Origin: Guadua angustifolia
Lineage: Eukaryota; Streptophyta; Magnoliopsida; Poales; Poaceae
Assembly (NCBI GenBank): GCA_036346375.1
Contig: CM070518.1
Coordinates: 1,302,001 to 1,366,000, forward strand
Length of the DNA: 64,000 nt
Reading direction: 5' to 3'
Part shown: in pieces, positions 45,157 to 57,828 of the stretch
Position numbering within the stretch: the first letter of the stretch is position 1
How the letters are laid out: each line of letters opens with the position of its first letter
The notes under the pieces: model-generated
Seen by the model: only the letters and a program-made list of their open reading frames with translations
What the model was told of the DNA's origin: nothing
The model's database searches: none
Translations under genes and position numbers: made by a program

Positions 45157-45879
45157 AGGGGGCTCAAATATGCAAGAAGCTTGTCAAAATTATCAAAATG
45201 TGCAAAAGCTTCAAGATGTATGCTTCAAGCATGCCATTCCCTAAAAGATAAGATGTATGCTACAAGCATGCCATTCCCTAAAAGATAAGATGTTTGCTTC
45301 AAGCATGCCATTCATTGAAAATAAAAGAAGTATGCTTCAAGCATGCTACATCTGATTTCTGTTATCAAGATTAATTTGGTCTACTAGTGGAGTTGAAACT
45401 ACTTGCTTGCCCTGAGTTGTTAGTTGCTTCATTTTTTGGCCTAGTGTTTTACTGTCAAGATTTTGCTTAGTACTTGGCTATAGTTGATTAAATTGAGGTT
45501 GAGATGCATGTCACTCCTAACTTGTTAAATAATATTAAGTTCATGTATTATGCTTGTTATGTGATCTATAAGGTTATATGATCAAGGAAGCTCATTGGTT
45601 CTTGTCTTGGCACTCATTTGTTTTTCCTTCTTTGAAATCATTGTCAAAGGGGAGAGAAAGCTTACATTGAGGAGAGAAGTAAAATGTTTTATTGTGAAAA
45701 GGGAGAAATTTTGGAGTTCACACACATTTTGGTTTCCTTTTAGGGGGAGATTTTTCACTTTGCTTTTTATCACCTTGCTTTCTGTTTTAAAATAAAATTT
45801 CTTAAAATCTTTTCTCGTGAGGTTAATGCTAATGTTCAGGTCCAAAGGGTGTTGCCAATGTTTTCATCAAGGGGGAGAT
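45157..45879 (+). repeat. E2 3' untranslated region: 37-bp minisatellite and polypurine tracts
   Basis: Units starting AAGATGTATGCTTCAAGCAT begin at 45213, 45250, 45287 and 45325 (period 37, the last step 38); each contains the palindrome GCTTCAAGC or a variant. Downstream are four purine tracts (AAAGGGGAGAGAAAG at about 45646, AAAAGGGAGAAA at about 45697, AGGGGGAGA at about 45743, and AAGGGGGAGAT at 45869-45879 touching the LTR). The repeated tracts suggest extra plus-strand priming sites, as reported for SIRE-type elements. Confidence 0.85.
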
Positions 45880-47340
45880 TATGAGATCATGTGATGAAAA
45901 ATTGGTTGAATGGTGAAATTGGCATTGTAAAGTGACTTTGATTATAGCATGTGTGGTACTTGTGCATGTGCCATGTTGAGATAATTATTATCTTTGGTGA
46001 TAGCATGATGAATTACGCTTGATCACGATGCACTTTCGTGTGAGTGGTTGCATGGATTGACTTTGAGTCAAGTCGTGGACTTGTGCTCGTGTGCAGTTTC
46101 TGTGTTTATTCATGGCGGTGTTGCTCGGTGACGTGGTCGATGGCGGGTGAAACTAGGTTCATGGAGGCGAGGTTCGGGACTAGGTTGAGGAGGAATCGAG
46201 GTCTTGGTGGTCAAGGATGTCATGCGGGGACGTTAGGGCTAGAGAACATGCACATGGAGGTGGTTAATGCGTAATTCTGACGGTGTTGTACATACGTGCA
46301 AGAGTTGTTTTTGGCCACGTTAGGCCAAGTTGAGGTGTATACAGACTCTTTCCATGTTGGAAGTGGAGTTGTATTCTATCTCGTTAGGATTGCTCTGTAT
46401 AAATAAGGGGAGGTGTCCCCTGTTTATTCTAGAGCAAGATTTTAGGGTTTGTACTCTTGTGTTGGAGTACTTTAGACAATGAAATAAAAAACAATCTTCC
46501 AGAGAGCTACTTCTTGCGGCCATGATTTGCTCTTGGCTTCGACATAGTTGATCGATCGCTTGAAGTTTTGTTCATCACAGCAGTCACGAAGTTCATCACG
46601 GAGTTCGGTTCTTTGCAAAGGTATCATCTTGCGAAGGTAATATCTTTTGATCTGTAGATCCGATTGGATTGATTCTTATTGGATTTGATTCGTAATTGAA
46701 TCTAGTTTCTACAATTAAAATTTCACATCAATCTAACGGTTATATCTTCTGTAATTTGTAGTCGCCTGATTGATGTCACCTTTCCTTGCATGCTTGTTGG
46801 CGTGGTCGTCCAGATTCAGTCATCTTGCGAAGGATATAACTTTAGATCTGTAGATCCGATTGACCTGATTCTTCTTGTGTTAGCTGTGAAATTGAGTCTA
46901 GTTTCTCCAGTTAAAATTTTACATCAATCCAATGATTGGATCTCTAGGAATTTCAGTTTTTCTGAACTAGTCGCTTTGATTGATAACGTGGTCGCCCAAC
47001 CTGCTCGCCCAAAGTGCTTTTACGGTGGCTCAAGTGCCCTACTGCTTTCGCCCAAGTGTCCTCTTGGTCACCCGGTGCCCAACCTGCCGCCCAAGTGTTT
47101 TTACAGTGGCCCAAGTGCCCTACACCTTTCGTTGAAGTGTCATCTTTGGTCGCTAGGTGCCCAAACTGGTCGCCCAAGTGCTCTACTGGTCGTCCAGACT
47201 TCTAATCTGGTCTCCCAATTTCGTGAACCGGTCTTGAAGAAATTTGAGTTTGAATTGAGGTGTTTCAAAAAGTTTAAGAATAAGATTTTAGCTTCCGCAC
47301 AATCATTCACCCCCCTCTGATTGACGCCATCCGACCTACA
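45880..47340 (+). repeat. E2 3' LTR
   Basis: 1,461 bp, matching 26169-27631. The first dinucleotide is TA instead of TG. Many one- to three-base deletions cluster at 46100-46280 and 47000-47160, where the 5' copy has GC-rich or homopolymer sequence. Confidence 0.9.
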
Positions 47341-47345
47341 CTTCT

Positions 47346-48082
47346 CCTCCGGATTATATTACACATATATAAAACCAGAAGTTTTTGTTGCGATGAAAAC
47401 CATAGTTAAAATGCTAGAAATATTTAATATCTGGCATGATCGTCTGGGTCATCCTGGGTTGAATATGATGAGAAAAATAATAAATAATTCTGCTGGCCAT
47501 AATATAAAAACTACAGCCTTTCCTAAACCTAAAGCTTTTATGTGCCCTGCATGTGCTAAAGGAAGGCTGATAGTTCGTCCCTCTCATCTTAAAATTAGTG
47601 AAGAATCACTGAATTTCCTGGAGAGAATTCAAGGTGATATCTGTGGACCAATTCAGCCCCTGTCGGGCCCATTCAGATATTTCATGGTGCTAATAGATGT
47701 TTCTACTAGATGGTCCCACGTATGTCTCTTATCTACTAGGAACCATGCCTTTGCTAAATTAATCGCCCAAATCATTAGATTAAGAGGCTCTTTTCCAGAA
47801 GAAAGGATTAAGTTTATTCGAATGGATAATGTTGTCAAGTTTACCTCAAAAGCATTCAATGATTATTGTATGGCTCTAGGCATTAATGTAGAGCATTCTA
47901 TACCCCATCTCCACACCCAAAATGGCCTTGCAGAGTCATTAATTAAGAGAGTAAAGCTTATTGCTAGGCCACTCTTGCAGAATTGTAAGTTACTCACCAG
48001 TTATTGGGGCCATGCAGTGTTGCACGCTGCATCATTAATTCAACTCAGACCAACTGCATACCATGAATTTTCCCCCTTGTAG
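47346..48082 (+). pseudogene. E1 integrase
   Basis: The E1 coding frame resumes after the E2 insertion. It holds the pre-integrase zinc motif (WHDRLGHPGLNMM, then CPACAKGR) and the core (IQGDICGPI, VLIDVSTRW, FIRMDN, HTQNGLAESLIKR). The catalytic D, D and E are present, but the usual D-N-x-G-E-F stretch has become DNVVKF. The frame is open for about 240 codons, the longest intact piece of E1, then stops at 48080. Confidence 0.87.
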
Positions 48083-49951
48083 CTAGTGCGTGGGAAAGAA
48101 CCAAGTATTTCCCATCTATGAAAATTTGGCTGTGTTGTATACGTGCCAATCTCTCCACCACAGCGTACACTATGGGACCTCACCGGAAGCTGAGGATCTA
48201 TGTAGGTTATGAATCTCCGTTAATAATTAAATACCTAGAGTCTATGACAGGGGATCTGTTCACAGCTCGGTACGCTAATTCTATTTTTGATGAGGACAAT
48301 TTCCCGGCTTTAGGGGGAGATAAGTACCATATTGAAGAATGTCAGGAAATAGATTGGAATGCTACTGGCATTTAGTCCTTAGACACTCGCACTAAAGAAG
48401 TTGAACTTGAAGTTCGGAGGATAATAAGTCTGCAACAAATAGCCGATAACTTTGCGGATGCCTTCACCGATTATAAAGGGGTGACAAAATCTCATATACT
48501 GCGATAAATACACACGAAGAGTGGAAATACCCCAGAAGGTTATTGAACCCACTCTTGCCCCTCATGGCAAAAAGAGGGGGAGGCCTCCAGGTGCACGGGA
48601 CTCAGTTCCGCGGAGACGTCTGCAGAAACAGAGAACCGAGCAAAAGAGATCACTACCTGAGATAGTTGAAGAAGCTCAACCAGTTGTTGAGAAAATCCCT
48701 GAAGCGAGCTATCCTGATGATGGTAATCTCCCTGAAGTGAGCCATCCTAAAGATGAAAATCTCAGTGAACATTTGCGCGCACAATTTAACGCTGGGAAGT
48801 CGGAACACCCAAACTCCATCGTTGTGGGAAATCACGAGGGGTGGAAGAAATGAATGAAGAAATATCCACCAATTATGTGGATTCAGGTGAATTATATAAA
48901 AGAAAGACTACAATTGTCGACATTTATTTCACCTCTAAAATTGCTAAAACTATTGAACTGGATCCAGAACCAAAGTCCATGACAGAGTGCCAAAAGCGCT
49001 CAGATTGGGTCAAATGGAAAGAAGCAATTGAGGCGGAATTGCACTCGCTTAATAAAAGGAATGTATTAGGTCTGTTGGCCGGACACCTCCTAAAGTGTTC
49101 CTGTAGGATCAAAATGGGTTTTCATCAGGAAGAAATGAAAACAATGAGGTGGTGAGATATAAAGCGAGGCTTGTAGCACAAGGGTTCACTGCGAGACACA
49201 GCATCGATTACGATGAAACATATTCTCTTGTGATGAGTGGAATAATGTTAGATATCTAATATCAATGGCGATGGCTTAAATTTAAAAATGCAGTTGATGG
49301 ATGTGGTGACGCATATTTATATGGGTCCTTTGGATTGATTATTTATATGAAAGTCCTGAAGGAGTAAAGTCCCAAATCCTAATAATGCATAACATGTATA
49401 GCGTCAAAGCTGCAGAGATCGCTATCTGGATTAAAACGATCCGGAAGAATGTGGTATACTTAAGCTTAGTGAGTTCCTCTGAAGAAGGATACTCCAATAA
49501 TGATGATTGCCCCTGTGTGTTCATAAATAAATCCCAGAATGGATTCTATATCATCTCAGTGTATGTCGATGATCTGAATCTCATCGGAACCACAGAGGAG
49601 ATAAAGGAAGCAAGTGCTTACTTCACGACGGAGTTTGAGATGAAAGATTTGGGTAAAACCAAATTTTGCTTAGGCTGCAGCTAGAGCATCTCCTAGAAGG
49701 AATTCTTGTTCACGGTCTTCCTATACGGAAGGTATTGAAGATGTTTAATATGGATAAATCACATCCTTGAAAACCCCCATGGTTGTCGGATCCTCGAAGT
49801 GGATAAAGACCCATTGAACCGAGGGATGGAAAATGAGGAAGTCTTAAGACACGAAGTCCCATATTTAAGTGCTATCAGACACTCATGTACCTTCTGAATT
49901 GCACAAGGCACGATATTACATTATGATGAATTTGCTAGCAAGGCATAGTCA
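48083..49951 (+). pseudogene. E1 integrase tail and reverse transcriptase, cut by E4
   Basis: 48118-48375 encodes the integrase C-terminal part (KLRIYVGYESPLIIKYLE). 48521-48853 is the Lys/Arg-rich connector (KKRGRPPGARDSVPRR). 48841-49155 starts reverse transcriptase (DWVKWKEAIEAELHSLNKR). 49142 onward carries RYKARLVAQGFTARHSIDYD in another frame, and 49559 onward the intact catalytic VYVDDLNLIGT. Several frameshifts and a deletion around 49260-49385 break it. The sequence then reaches LLARHS and is interrupted by E4 at about 49951. Confidence 0.85.
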
Positions 49952-50766
49952 TGTTGTCGTATTTCTCTGACAGGCCGGAGTCTCTGACAAGGGTTTGGTT
50001 GGAAGGAGGCGTCTTCGCTGGCTAACCCTAGAGGTGAAAACCCTAGAGACCCGTAGCGAAGGATTAGGCGTCTATGAACTAGGGATGACACAAAGATTTT
50101 ACCGAGTTCGGGCCCCTTTGCCGTGGTAATAGCCTTACTTCCTGCTAGCTTACTTAAAGTGTTTGAAGCAGAGTGCAGTACAAGCTTGGGAGTTACAAGT
50201 TCTTCCTTAGGCTCTCTTCTTGGAACTCTTGCTTGTTAGACTCGTCGTCCCACTTTCCCATGCACGAAGGCCCTTATATAGGCGGGCTAGCAGGAGTAGA
50301 GTAAAGGGGGTCGTCATCTTGATCCTTATGCATTTATTACTCTTTCTGTCTTTGTCGTTCCTTGGCCTCATTAAATGCCGGCGCTTGGCCGCCTTGGTCC
50401 GCCGGGATCGACCCCTTTGATGGGTTGGTGAGGCGTCGAGTAATGAGCTTATGCGAGAATCCTCGCGGATTGATAGATCGACACGCATGAACTGCCGCTC
50501 GAGCAGTGCGATAGGGAAGGAGACTTGGTGGCTACCTCGCACCACCTTTTTGTCTTCTTGGCAGGCGGCGGGGTGTCCCCGCCCACTGCTCGCCGGACAC
50601 CACGTGGACTAGGCAAGACAGCGAGGCGTGCTTGCCCACCGCTTCGCCGGGCGCCACGTGGGTGGCCAGGCGGCGAGGCGTCTCGCCCACTGCTTTCGCC
50701 GGCGCCACGTGGAGCCGCCCGTTATTGCTTTGTTATTTGCTTTTGTGCGGCGTGGGGTACCCAGTG
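49952..50766 (-). repeat. E4 3' LTR
   Basis: About 815 bp; the right boundary is approximate. On the minus strand CCTATATAAGG at about 50272-50282 is the TATA box. It holds three copies of the CACGTG-bearing minisatellite unit at about 50560-50720. Confidence 0.8.
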
Positions 50767-51075
50767 AGAAATCTGTTGTGATATCTCGGGCCCACCAGGA
50801 GGCGATGCCAAAGCTTTTAGAGCCTTCATTAAATGTTTAGTGTGCTCTTGGGTGGGGCCACCACTCATGAGAATCTGACCTTCTCGGTTCCCAGCGTGTC
50901 TGCTGATTTTCTCGGGACGAGGTGGCCGCGATCTTGTCTCTTCGCGAACCATCGGTGCGGGGTGCATATATAGGTTCATCTGTATCAAGCGGTTTACGCC
51001 TTCTTCTTTCTTGCGCATCCCAACTTTCGCTTCTTCAACTTCTTCGCTCAAAAAGCCTTTGCCTTCTTTATCTCC
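50767..51075 (+). other. E4 spacer upstream of the antisense ORF
   Basis: A GCATATATAGG TATA-like box at about 50966-50976 lies about 100 bases before the ATG at 51076 and could drive the plus-strand ORF. Confidence 0.45.
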
Positions 51076-53321
51076 ATGGCGCCTCCCATCCTGCCTCCAC
51101 CATGGGCCGCCGCCACGGTGGTGGATGGCCATCACTTGCCGGAGGGCACCTTCCGCTTTCGGGCGGGGACCGCCACACCTCGGTGCCTTTTCGACGAGAT
51201 CCTCATCCACACTTGGGCCATGATGGCGGGCCTGGTCCCGCTATTTTCCGAATTCTTTCTCACCGTCCTCCATTTCTACGGGATCCACCACCTTCACCTC
51301 ACCCCCAACTCCATTGTCTTTCTTTCCATCTTCGCACACCTCTGTGAAATGTTCATGGGGGTGATGCCGAATCTTCCACTCTTCGCCACTTCTTCCTCTG
51401 CGCGCCTCCCGACAACGAGGCGGTGGGGAGCTGCTATTCCGCCGGGGCGGGATGGCCTCCTTCTACATCGCCTTCGGCCCAAGCCCCAGGAAGTCATGGC
51501 GCGGTGAATGGCTATACATCAAAAGAGCAGCCGGAATCGACGCCTTGGATGTGCCCTATCAGGCGGCGGAGGCCTCAGGGCTGGAACTTCATTGGTCGAG
51601 GCAGCGGGCTCTAGCGATGGCGACCCACATCCACCATTGCGGGAAGCGGATTATTGGGGGGTAGTAGCCGGGACCGTGGCGGAGGATCGGCCCTCGCCCG
51701 CGTCCGTCTGCATGGCGATTACAGGCGACAACGACCCTAACGAGCCGTGGCGGACGTGAGTCTTCATTCCTCTTTGGCTTTTCTCACGCACATGCTTTTC
51801 TCGCGCATGCTTCTTTTCGTGGCTTCCTACCAACGGCTGACTATTTTTGTCCATTGCGGTAGCGAAACTTGGAGGAGCGGTCCGGCGAGATGGCTCACCG
51901 TCTTGATCTGGCCGGTTCAGCAAGCACACCCTTCCGGGCGGCTCGGTACTTCGCCCGATTGGAGCGTGGGCGCCTCTGGTCGTGGTTGCTCCGCCGATGG
52001 ACTCCACAGAACTGCCGTGGTGCAGCCATGACGTGCCAGTGATCGAGGACCGGCCGCCTTGTGTCAGACCCGCGGGCAAGCAACCAATCGCCCCGGGCGC
52101 CACGGGTCCGGATCCCAAGAGGGCCCAGCGTCGCGGGCAAAACTCTGTCGCCATGAGCCTGCCGTGGTGGCACCTTCAGCGGCGGCAACAGAGCGCCCGA
52201 TCTCGACTTTCGTCATTGAAGTATTGCCTCCATGGCGCCCTGCCCGACGTCTTCTCCTCGTGGCCGCCTTCCATGGCGCCGGCTCAGGCACCTTCGCAAA
52301 CACTTCCTCCTCGTGGCGGCCCCAATAGCCCTGGCGCCAGCGCCTTCGACCACGGGAGCCAGCCACCGCCCAACAACGTGGCCTCACACTCCCGATGGCG
52401 GTCTCGCTGCGAGTACGCCAAGGTGGCCCCTCGGGGCCGCGCCAAGCGCAACATCCCAGCGCCCAGGGCGGCGGGCACCTCGCCAGTGCCTACGCGCGAG
52501 GAGAAGGTCGGCGGGCGATCTGGCGCCAGCGCTCGGACGCCTCACCTCGCGTCGCCATTGCCCCACGACGCATACGTCGAGCTCTTCACGGGCTTGGGAT
52601 ATGCATGCCTCGGAGCACCGCCCTCGGCTGCGGCCGCCGGAACAGGTAAAGAACAGCCAGCGGTTGGCGTCGGTGAGCGGCTATTCTTGAGGCGGGTGAA
52701 AGCGAGCAGCCAGGCGCCATTGACCTGAGGAAGGCAGCAGCCACCATGCCAGCGAGCGAAGGCGAAGAAGCAGGCGGAGAGGTCGAGGCGGCCTTGAAGA
52801 CCTCGAGCTCGAGTCCTTCGCTGCGGCGCAATCTGTCCGTCATGCTCAAGAAGGCCTTCAGTATACGAAGAGGTGCTGGAGCCCTTGAGGTTAACCTTGG
52901 CAGCAGCATTGGAGGACTCATACATGGTTGCCTGCGACCAACGAGTGCGGAAGCGCCGGGACTTCTGAAGCCTGGCGCCCGCTCACTTGAAGAAGGGCGA
53001 GAGGTCGCGATCATGACCGCGACCTACGCGGCCTTTCTTTGCGGCAGCCAGCCGCCGCCGATCCCATGGCGGTGGTGGCGGCCCGGCATCGAGAGACATA
53101 GCGCAGCGGGCCTTGGTGTGCAGCGCCGCCCGAACTGCGTGGCAGGGATCTTTGGAAGTGGAAGCGGCCGGTCATGGATGTCTCCACCAGCTGGGCGTGG
53201 AAAGCGGCAAGCGGCGACATCGGCGTCGGCGATGAAAAGTGAAGCAGGCGACCTCTTTGTTCTTTTGTTTTGCTTCCTTTTGTCGATCTACTGCGTGCAT
53301 GAACACTTAGGCGACACTTAG
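51076..53321 (+). pseudogene. E4 antisense extra ORF (aORF), degraded
   Basis: The ATG at 51076 starts a frame with LHFYGIHHLHLTPNSIVFLS and FAHLCEMFMGVMPNLPLF. This matches the E3 antisense domain (a FYEIELTHLNPNSILQ-type segment then a CEAFLGI-type segment). The frame slips near 51440 and continues with FYIAFGPSPRKSWRGEWLYI at 51458. Later open frames (51982-52728, 52746-53321) are GC-rich and only partly in register, with a KTSSSSPSLRRNLSVMLKKA segment. No clean intron model could be drawn. Confidence 0.62.
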
Positions 53322-54642
53322 TAGAAACAGATATTTCGAGTTAATGCTATCTGTATGCTTGTTCATTTTGTATGATCGAGTTTGCAGTTAAACCGTTAAA
53401 TGACCGACCTTCTAACTTGGCTGGAGCGCGAGGCAACAAGTTAGGCAGCATTCACGAGTTCGCCCGGCGATTCTGTGATTCTTTGCATACACAAGTATGG
53501 ATCACACAAGTCATCTGAGACTTAGGCAAAGCGACCTTGAGTTGACGGGGAGGCATAAGGCGTAGCTTGGTCTTAACGTCTGGTTTTTCGCGGGATTGTC
53601 AATTGGTTCAAACTCTCTGGAACTTGGACCACGATGATTGCTGGCGTGCCACGGTGGCGTGGCGTGGCGAAACAAGTTTAAAGTATTTTTAGACCGGCGG
53701 TACTTTCGGCGGTGACAACCGGCGATGTGAGAACCAACCGAGAGCGTCTGAGTCGTGTTTGAGTACGCGCCTAACTTGCACCGGTTGTAGCGCGCGAGCG
53801 TTAGCGCTTTAGCACACTTCCTTTTATCATGAGGGCGTTGATTTTTAACACTCGTGACAATCATGCGTAACTTGACCCATCTTAGTGCATGCACATAAGA
53901 AATGGTCAAAAATCGGCATGGAGCACTTATCTTGCTTTATATACCATTGGCGTCGGCCCCAAGCATCTGGCGACCATGAAGGGACTTAGGCGACGACCAG
54001 CCCCGGCGCTGGCGACCACGAAGAGGCTCGGGGATTTCATCTGTCATCGGCACCTCAGAGTCTCGGCCTATCTTGGCGTACCTAGCTTCTATGAATGAGT
54101 AGGCTGCTTGGTGCATATGTAAATAAAACCAAGCGATATAGGTCCCATGCGGAGTAAGCCCAGTCCGCCTTTTTGATTCCTAAGTCCTTGCGATTTTTTG
54201 AGATCGAACCACGATGCGTGTGTCAAGGCGGCGGGCTTCGGGAGGGTACTAGACTAACGATGCTCGCGGTGACAACAGCGGTGCCGAGAGCCAATCAGGA
54301 GTCGCGAGCAGCGTTTGAGCACCGCATCTAACCCACCTGGTCACCCATCTTTGTCGGACACAGGCACCAGGTGACTCTATAGATCACCAAGGAATTAGCA
54401 AACATGCGGAACCAGCAACATTCATGCAAAAAACTTGCCGCTAAGGGCATAGAAAGGGACAACAATGGTAAAGTAAAAGCCTTCTAGGCAGCGGCTTTAC
54501 TAACAGCGAAGCCGCCAACCGACCAAGGGAGACTTACCTCATGGTGACGGAGCTGTGCTTTGGGTACCTAACTCCTTCAAGGATAGAACTTCCTGACAAC
54601 TCAATGTTATAGGAATTCATCGGTTCTTCGCCATCCTCGTTA
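53322..54642 (-). repeat. E4 spacer with a diverged duplicated unit
   Basis: Segments at about 53695-53790 and 54252-54345 share CGGTGACAAC, GAGA(A/G)CCAA, then GAG...GCGT, GTTTGAG and CTAAC in the same order. They therefore form an old duplication about 555 bp apart, in the same part of the element where E3 has its palindrome-headed repeats. No coding domain was seen. Confidence 0.55.
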
Positions 54643-55775
54643 TTAGCCGGACCGCCGGGCGAGATCTGAAACCACCTTAAAGGGCCCTCCTTGGGGAGAC
54701 AATTTGTGCAACCGGCATGCGTCTGGTCTGCGCAAGACCAGTGCATGCTGCCGGTGTTCTCTCGAGACCGGGTAGCATGGTATCGCTGAGACTTTCTTGG
54801 TAGTGGGCGTGTGACGGCGTGATCCGTACCTCTTCAAAAGGTTGGCGTCTTCCGCGGGAGATCTTCTTGGTCTTCTTCGTTGAGCGCCGAGGCCTTGCGG
54901 AGAAGCGGCGGCAGCTCGAGAGGAGAAACGACCTCGCCCGTATACCGGGAAGAAGGGTGTCTCACCCGTGGCGACTAGGTGTAGATGCGGGCGACCCGGC
55001 ACCGGCAAGAGCTCCTCGATCCACCATGGCGCCCGCTTGTGAAGCCGATCAAAGCGCCCTTGTCTTGAGGCCCTTGACACCGTAGCGTTGCGCGTTACGC
55101 TTGCCCATTACTCATGGAATGGGCCACCGAAGCAAAACATACCTTGGTGCCCATTTCATCGCAGAATTCCAGGAAAGCCGCGCTAGTGAATTGAGTCCCA
55201 TTGTCGGTGATGATGCGGTTGGCGACTCCAAAGCGGGTGAATATCCCGCGCATAAACTTGACGGTGGCAGCGGCTGTGATGGCGCGCACCGCCTCGGCTT
55301 CAACCCACTTTGTGAACTTGTCGATGGCGACGAAGAGGTGGGTGAAGCCCCTGTGCCAGCGAGGCGGGCCGGATATCGACCCCAGGCATAAGCGGCGGAG
55401 GCGGGATAGTTTGCGAGCACTGGCTGGTCGGTGGATTTGCTGGTGAAGAAGCGACAAGCCGCATGTCCTCACCGGCTCATAAGCATCTGGAGGCGATGAG
55501 GCGATAAAATCCTTGGCGGCGCTTTGCCAACCGGCGTTCGGCGGGACATATGGCTCCGCTTTGCGCCTCCATGGATATCGAGAGAGCAAGTTGCTCTCCT
55601 CTTCCCAGTGATGTACTTGGTAGAACTCCGTTTCTACTCTGGTGATATAGGTCCCCACCTGCGAGTATAGCACTTGGCCTTCGTGTAATCTTCTCGGTGA
55701 GGCATCATAAATGGGGATCACTTGGTCACGCTTGAGAAGGCTAGGATAGGATCCATCCACCGATCTTCTGGCCAA
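54643..55775 (-). pseudogene. E4 integrase
   Basis: 55775-55095 carries the integrase core on the minus strand (FTHLFVAIDKFTKWVEAEAV, RIITDNGTQFTSAAF, SVAHSMSNGQA). It is close to E3 and ends in a frameshift where V-E-R-A-N is expected. 55080-54643 contains displaced pieces of the C-terminal region. The N-terminal zinc module is not recognisable. Confidence 0.82.
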
Positions 55776-55784
55776 GCGTGGCGA

Positions 55785-57722
55785 TCACTCGGTGCTCGCT
55801 TTGGGTACTCCGCAGAGCCAAGCTTTTCCCGGTGCTACCTCGGCGACACCGTCGTCTTCCTCCGGACACGAAATTTGGCGAACCGCCTGCCTCCCAGAAC
55901 TAGGGGCCATGGACGGCGTCGCCTTCCCTTCGGCCGGAGCCATAGCAACCTTCTTGTCGTCCCCCTTTGGTGAGAGGCTGCGGCATGACACCATCATCCT
56001 CACAGAATCGGGGCGCAATGGGCGGTCGTGATAGCCTTTCTTCGAAGACTCCGGGCGGAGCGAAGCCCTTGAGGGCGCAACTGCGAAAGCCGTCCGCAAG
56101 GTGATTGTCATGCCGAGGACATGGATATACCCCAAACCTTCAAAGTGGCGCTCCATCCTTCGGACTTCCGCCAAGTATGCCGCCATGGTGGGGTGAACCT
56201 TTGGAACTCCTTCTGCGCTTGATTGATGACCAGCGAGGAGTCTCCCTTGACTTAGAGGCCGAATGCCCTTGGCAAAGCAATGCGCAATCACGCGGCGAGC
56301 CCTCGTACTCAACTATGTTGTTCGTGGCCTTGAAATCGAGGCGACCACATATTGGAGGATGTCGTCGGTCGGAGACCGGGACAACTCCGGCCCAGCGCCC
56401 TCAACTGAAGAGCCATCGAAGAATAAGGTCCGAGGTGGGCGTGGGAGCTTCGGACCGGGAGTAGCGGAGTCCACTCGGCGATGAACTCCGCCAACCGACT
56501 TTGATGGCGGTGCGAAGTGCAATTTGAGGTTGAATTCCCCAGCTCCACAGAGCCATTTAGCAATCCGACCCTCTGCTTCTCGGTTGTGGAGAATTTCTCG
56601 CGGAGGGTAGGCCGTGACCACGGTAATTTCCGCCCTTGGAAATAATGCATGGCTTCTGGGCGCCACCGGGCTGCGTCTGACATCTTCTGAGCTTGGTCTC
56701 ACGGGTCTCCGCTTCGTCTGACACCTTCTTGATGTAGTACACGCCTCTGGACACCTTCCCTCTCATTAGTGTACGCGCTCACCACCTTAGGGGTGGCGGC
56801 TATGTCTGAGCAAGGGCTCACCGTGGCGGGAGAGACCCGACAGGGAGAGGAGAGGTACTGCTTCAAATCTTCAAACACCTTACAGGCTTCTTGATCCACT
56901 CGAAGTGGTTCATCTTCTTCAACAGCTTGAGCAGAGGCAAGCTTTTTTTCTAGCAAGACAATGAACACGCCCAGGGAGGCAGCGGCCGGCCGGGCATTGG
57001 ACTTGCTTGAGTGTATTTGGTGGCTTCATGTGTTCGATGGCGATATCTTGTCGAGATTGGCTTCAATGCCCGGTGACAACGAGGAAGCCTTGACACTTAG
57101 GAGGGCACACCAAACACGCATTTTTAGGGTTGAGCTTGACAGTTCTTAGGAGGTTAGCAAAGGTTTCCTCAGTCTGGATCGAGTTCTTCGCTCTTTTGAT
57201 CTTCATGACTAAATCATCGGCGTAAACCTCAAGATTTACGCCCTATCTGGGGCGGAAGGTAATGTGCATGTACGTTGGTAAGTGGAACCAGCATTCTTTA
57301 AACCAAAAGCCATTCTTACATAACGATAAACACGGTAGAAATTACCATGGTCTTCTCTTCATCTTCAAGTGCCATGCTAATACGGTGGTACCGATGCGCA
57401 TCCAAAAGCCTGACTGCTTGCACCGGCCGTGGAGTCAACAATGAGAGTCGACTCGCGGCAAGGATATGGATCCTTGAGGCGAGGCCTTGTTGAGGTTGGT
57501 GAAATCGACACACATCGCCATTTCCCATTGGACTTTTGACAAGCCGCAGGTTGGCAATCCACTTAGGATGAGAGACCTCCGAGCGATCTCTGCGCAACGC
57601 AGCTTCTCTACCTCCTCCCGAATGGCATCTTGGCGCTCGGCGCTGCCTCCGGACCTTCTGTCGGGCCGGGCGCCTCGGGGCGTTGCTGTCGGTGCTCGAT
57701 CACCTCCTGGGGACCCAGTCAT
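55785..57722 (-). pseudogene. E4 reverse transcriptase and RNase H
   Basis: 57722-57435 has the reverse transcriptase start (MAMCVDFTNLNKASPQ). 56968-56699 has the connection to RNase H (VDQEACKVFEDLKQYLSSP). 56702-56313 has the middle segment (YPPREILHNREAEGRIAKWL) and the second RNase H start (FFDGSSVEGAGPELS). 56312-55785 holds the end of it (YLAEVRRMERHFEGLGYIHV). The catalytic Y-x-D-D box falls near 57200-57240, where no single frame is clean. Frames change at least five times. Confidence 0.78.
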
Positions 57723-57828
57723 GTCGGATGGTTGCGGCGAACACGTCGGAGTTAGGCGGAGGAAGGTGGCGCGTCTTCCTATTTGGCGAGGTTAGCGCCA
57801 ATGTTGTGGTCTTCGGGGTTCGCCCCAC

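Larger units (their letters stand above)
26169..47340 (+). mobile_element. E2: SIRE-like Ty1/copia retrotransposon
   Basis: LTRs of about 1.46 kb at 26169-27631 and 45880-47340 are flanked by a perfect cttct duplication (26164-26168 and 47341-47345). A primer-binding site TGGTATCAGAGC follows the 5' LTR. Gag has two CCHC knuckles. The long 3' untranslated region holds several polypurine tracts, features that suggest the SIRE/Maximus lineage. Excluding E3 (11.9 kb) the element is about 9.3 kb. All coding parts are frameshifted. Confidence 0.9.

Noticed and set aside
45213..45350. Regular repeats that could suggest a CRISPR array
   Set aside because: Units are contiguous without unique spacers and lie in a plant retroelement 3' region.
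51982..52728. 248-codon plus-strand frame as an independent gene
   Set aside because: GC-rich, with competing frames on both strands; best seen as decayed downstream exon/intron sequence of the E4 antisense ORF.
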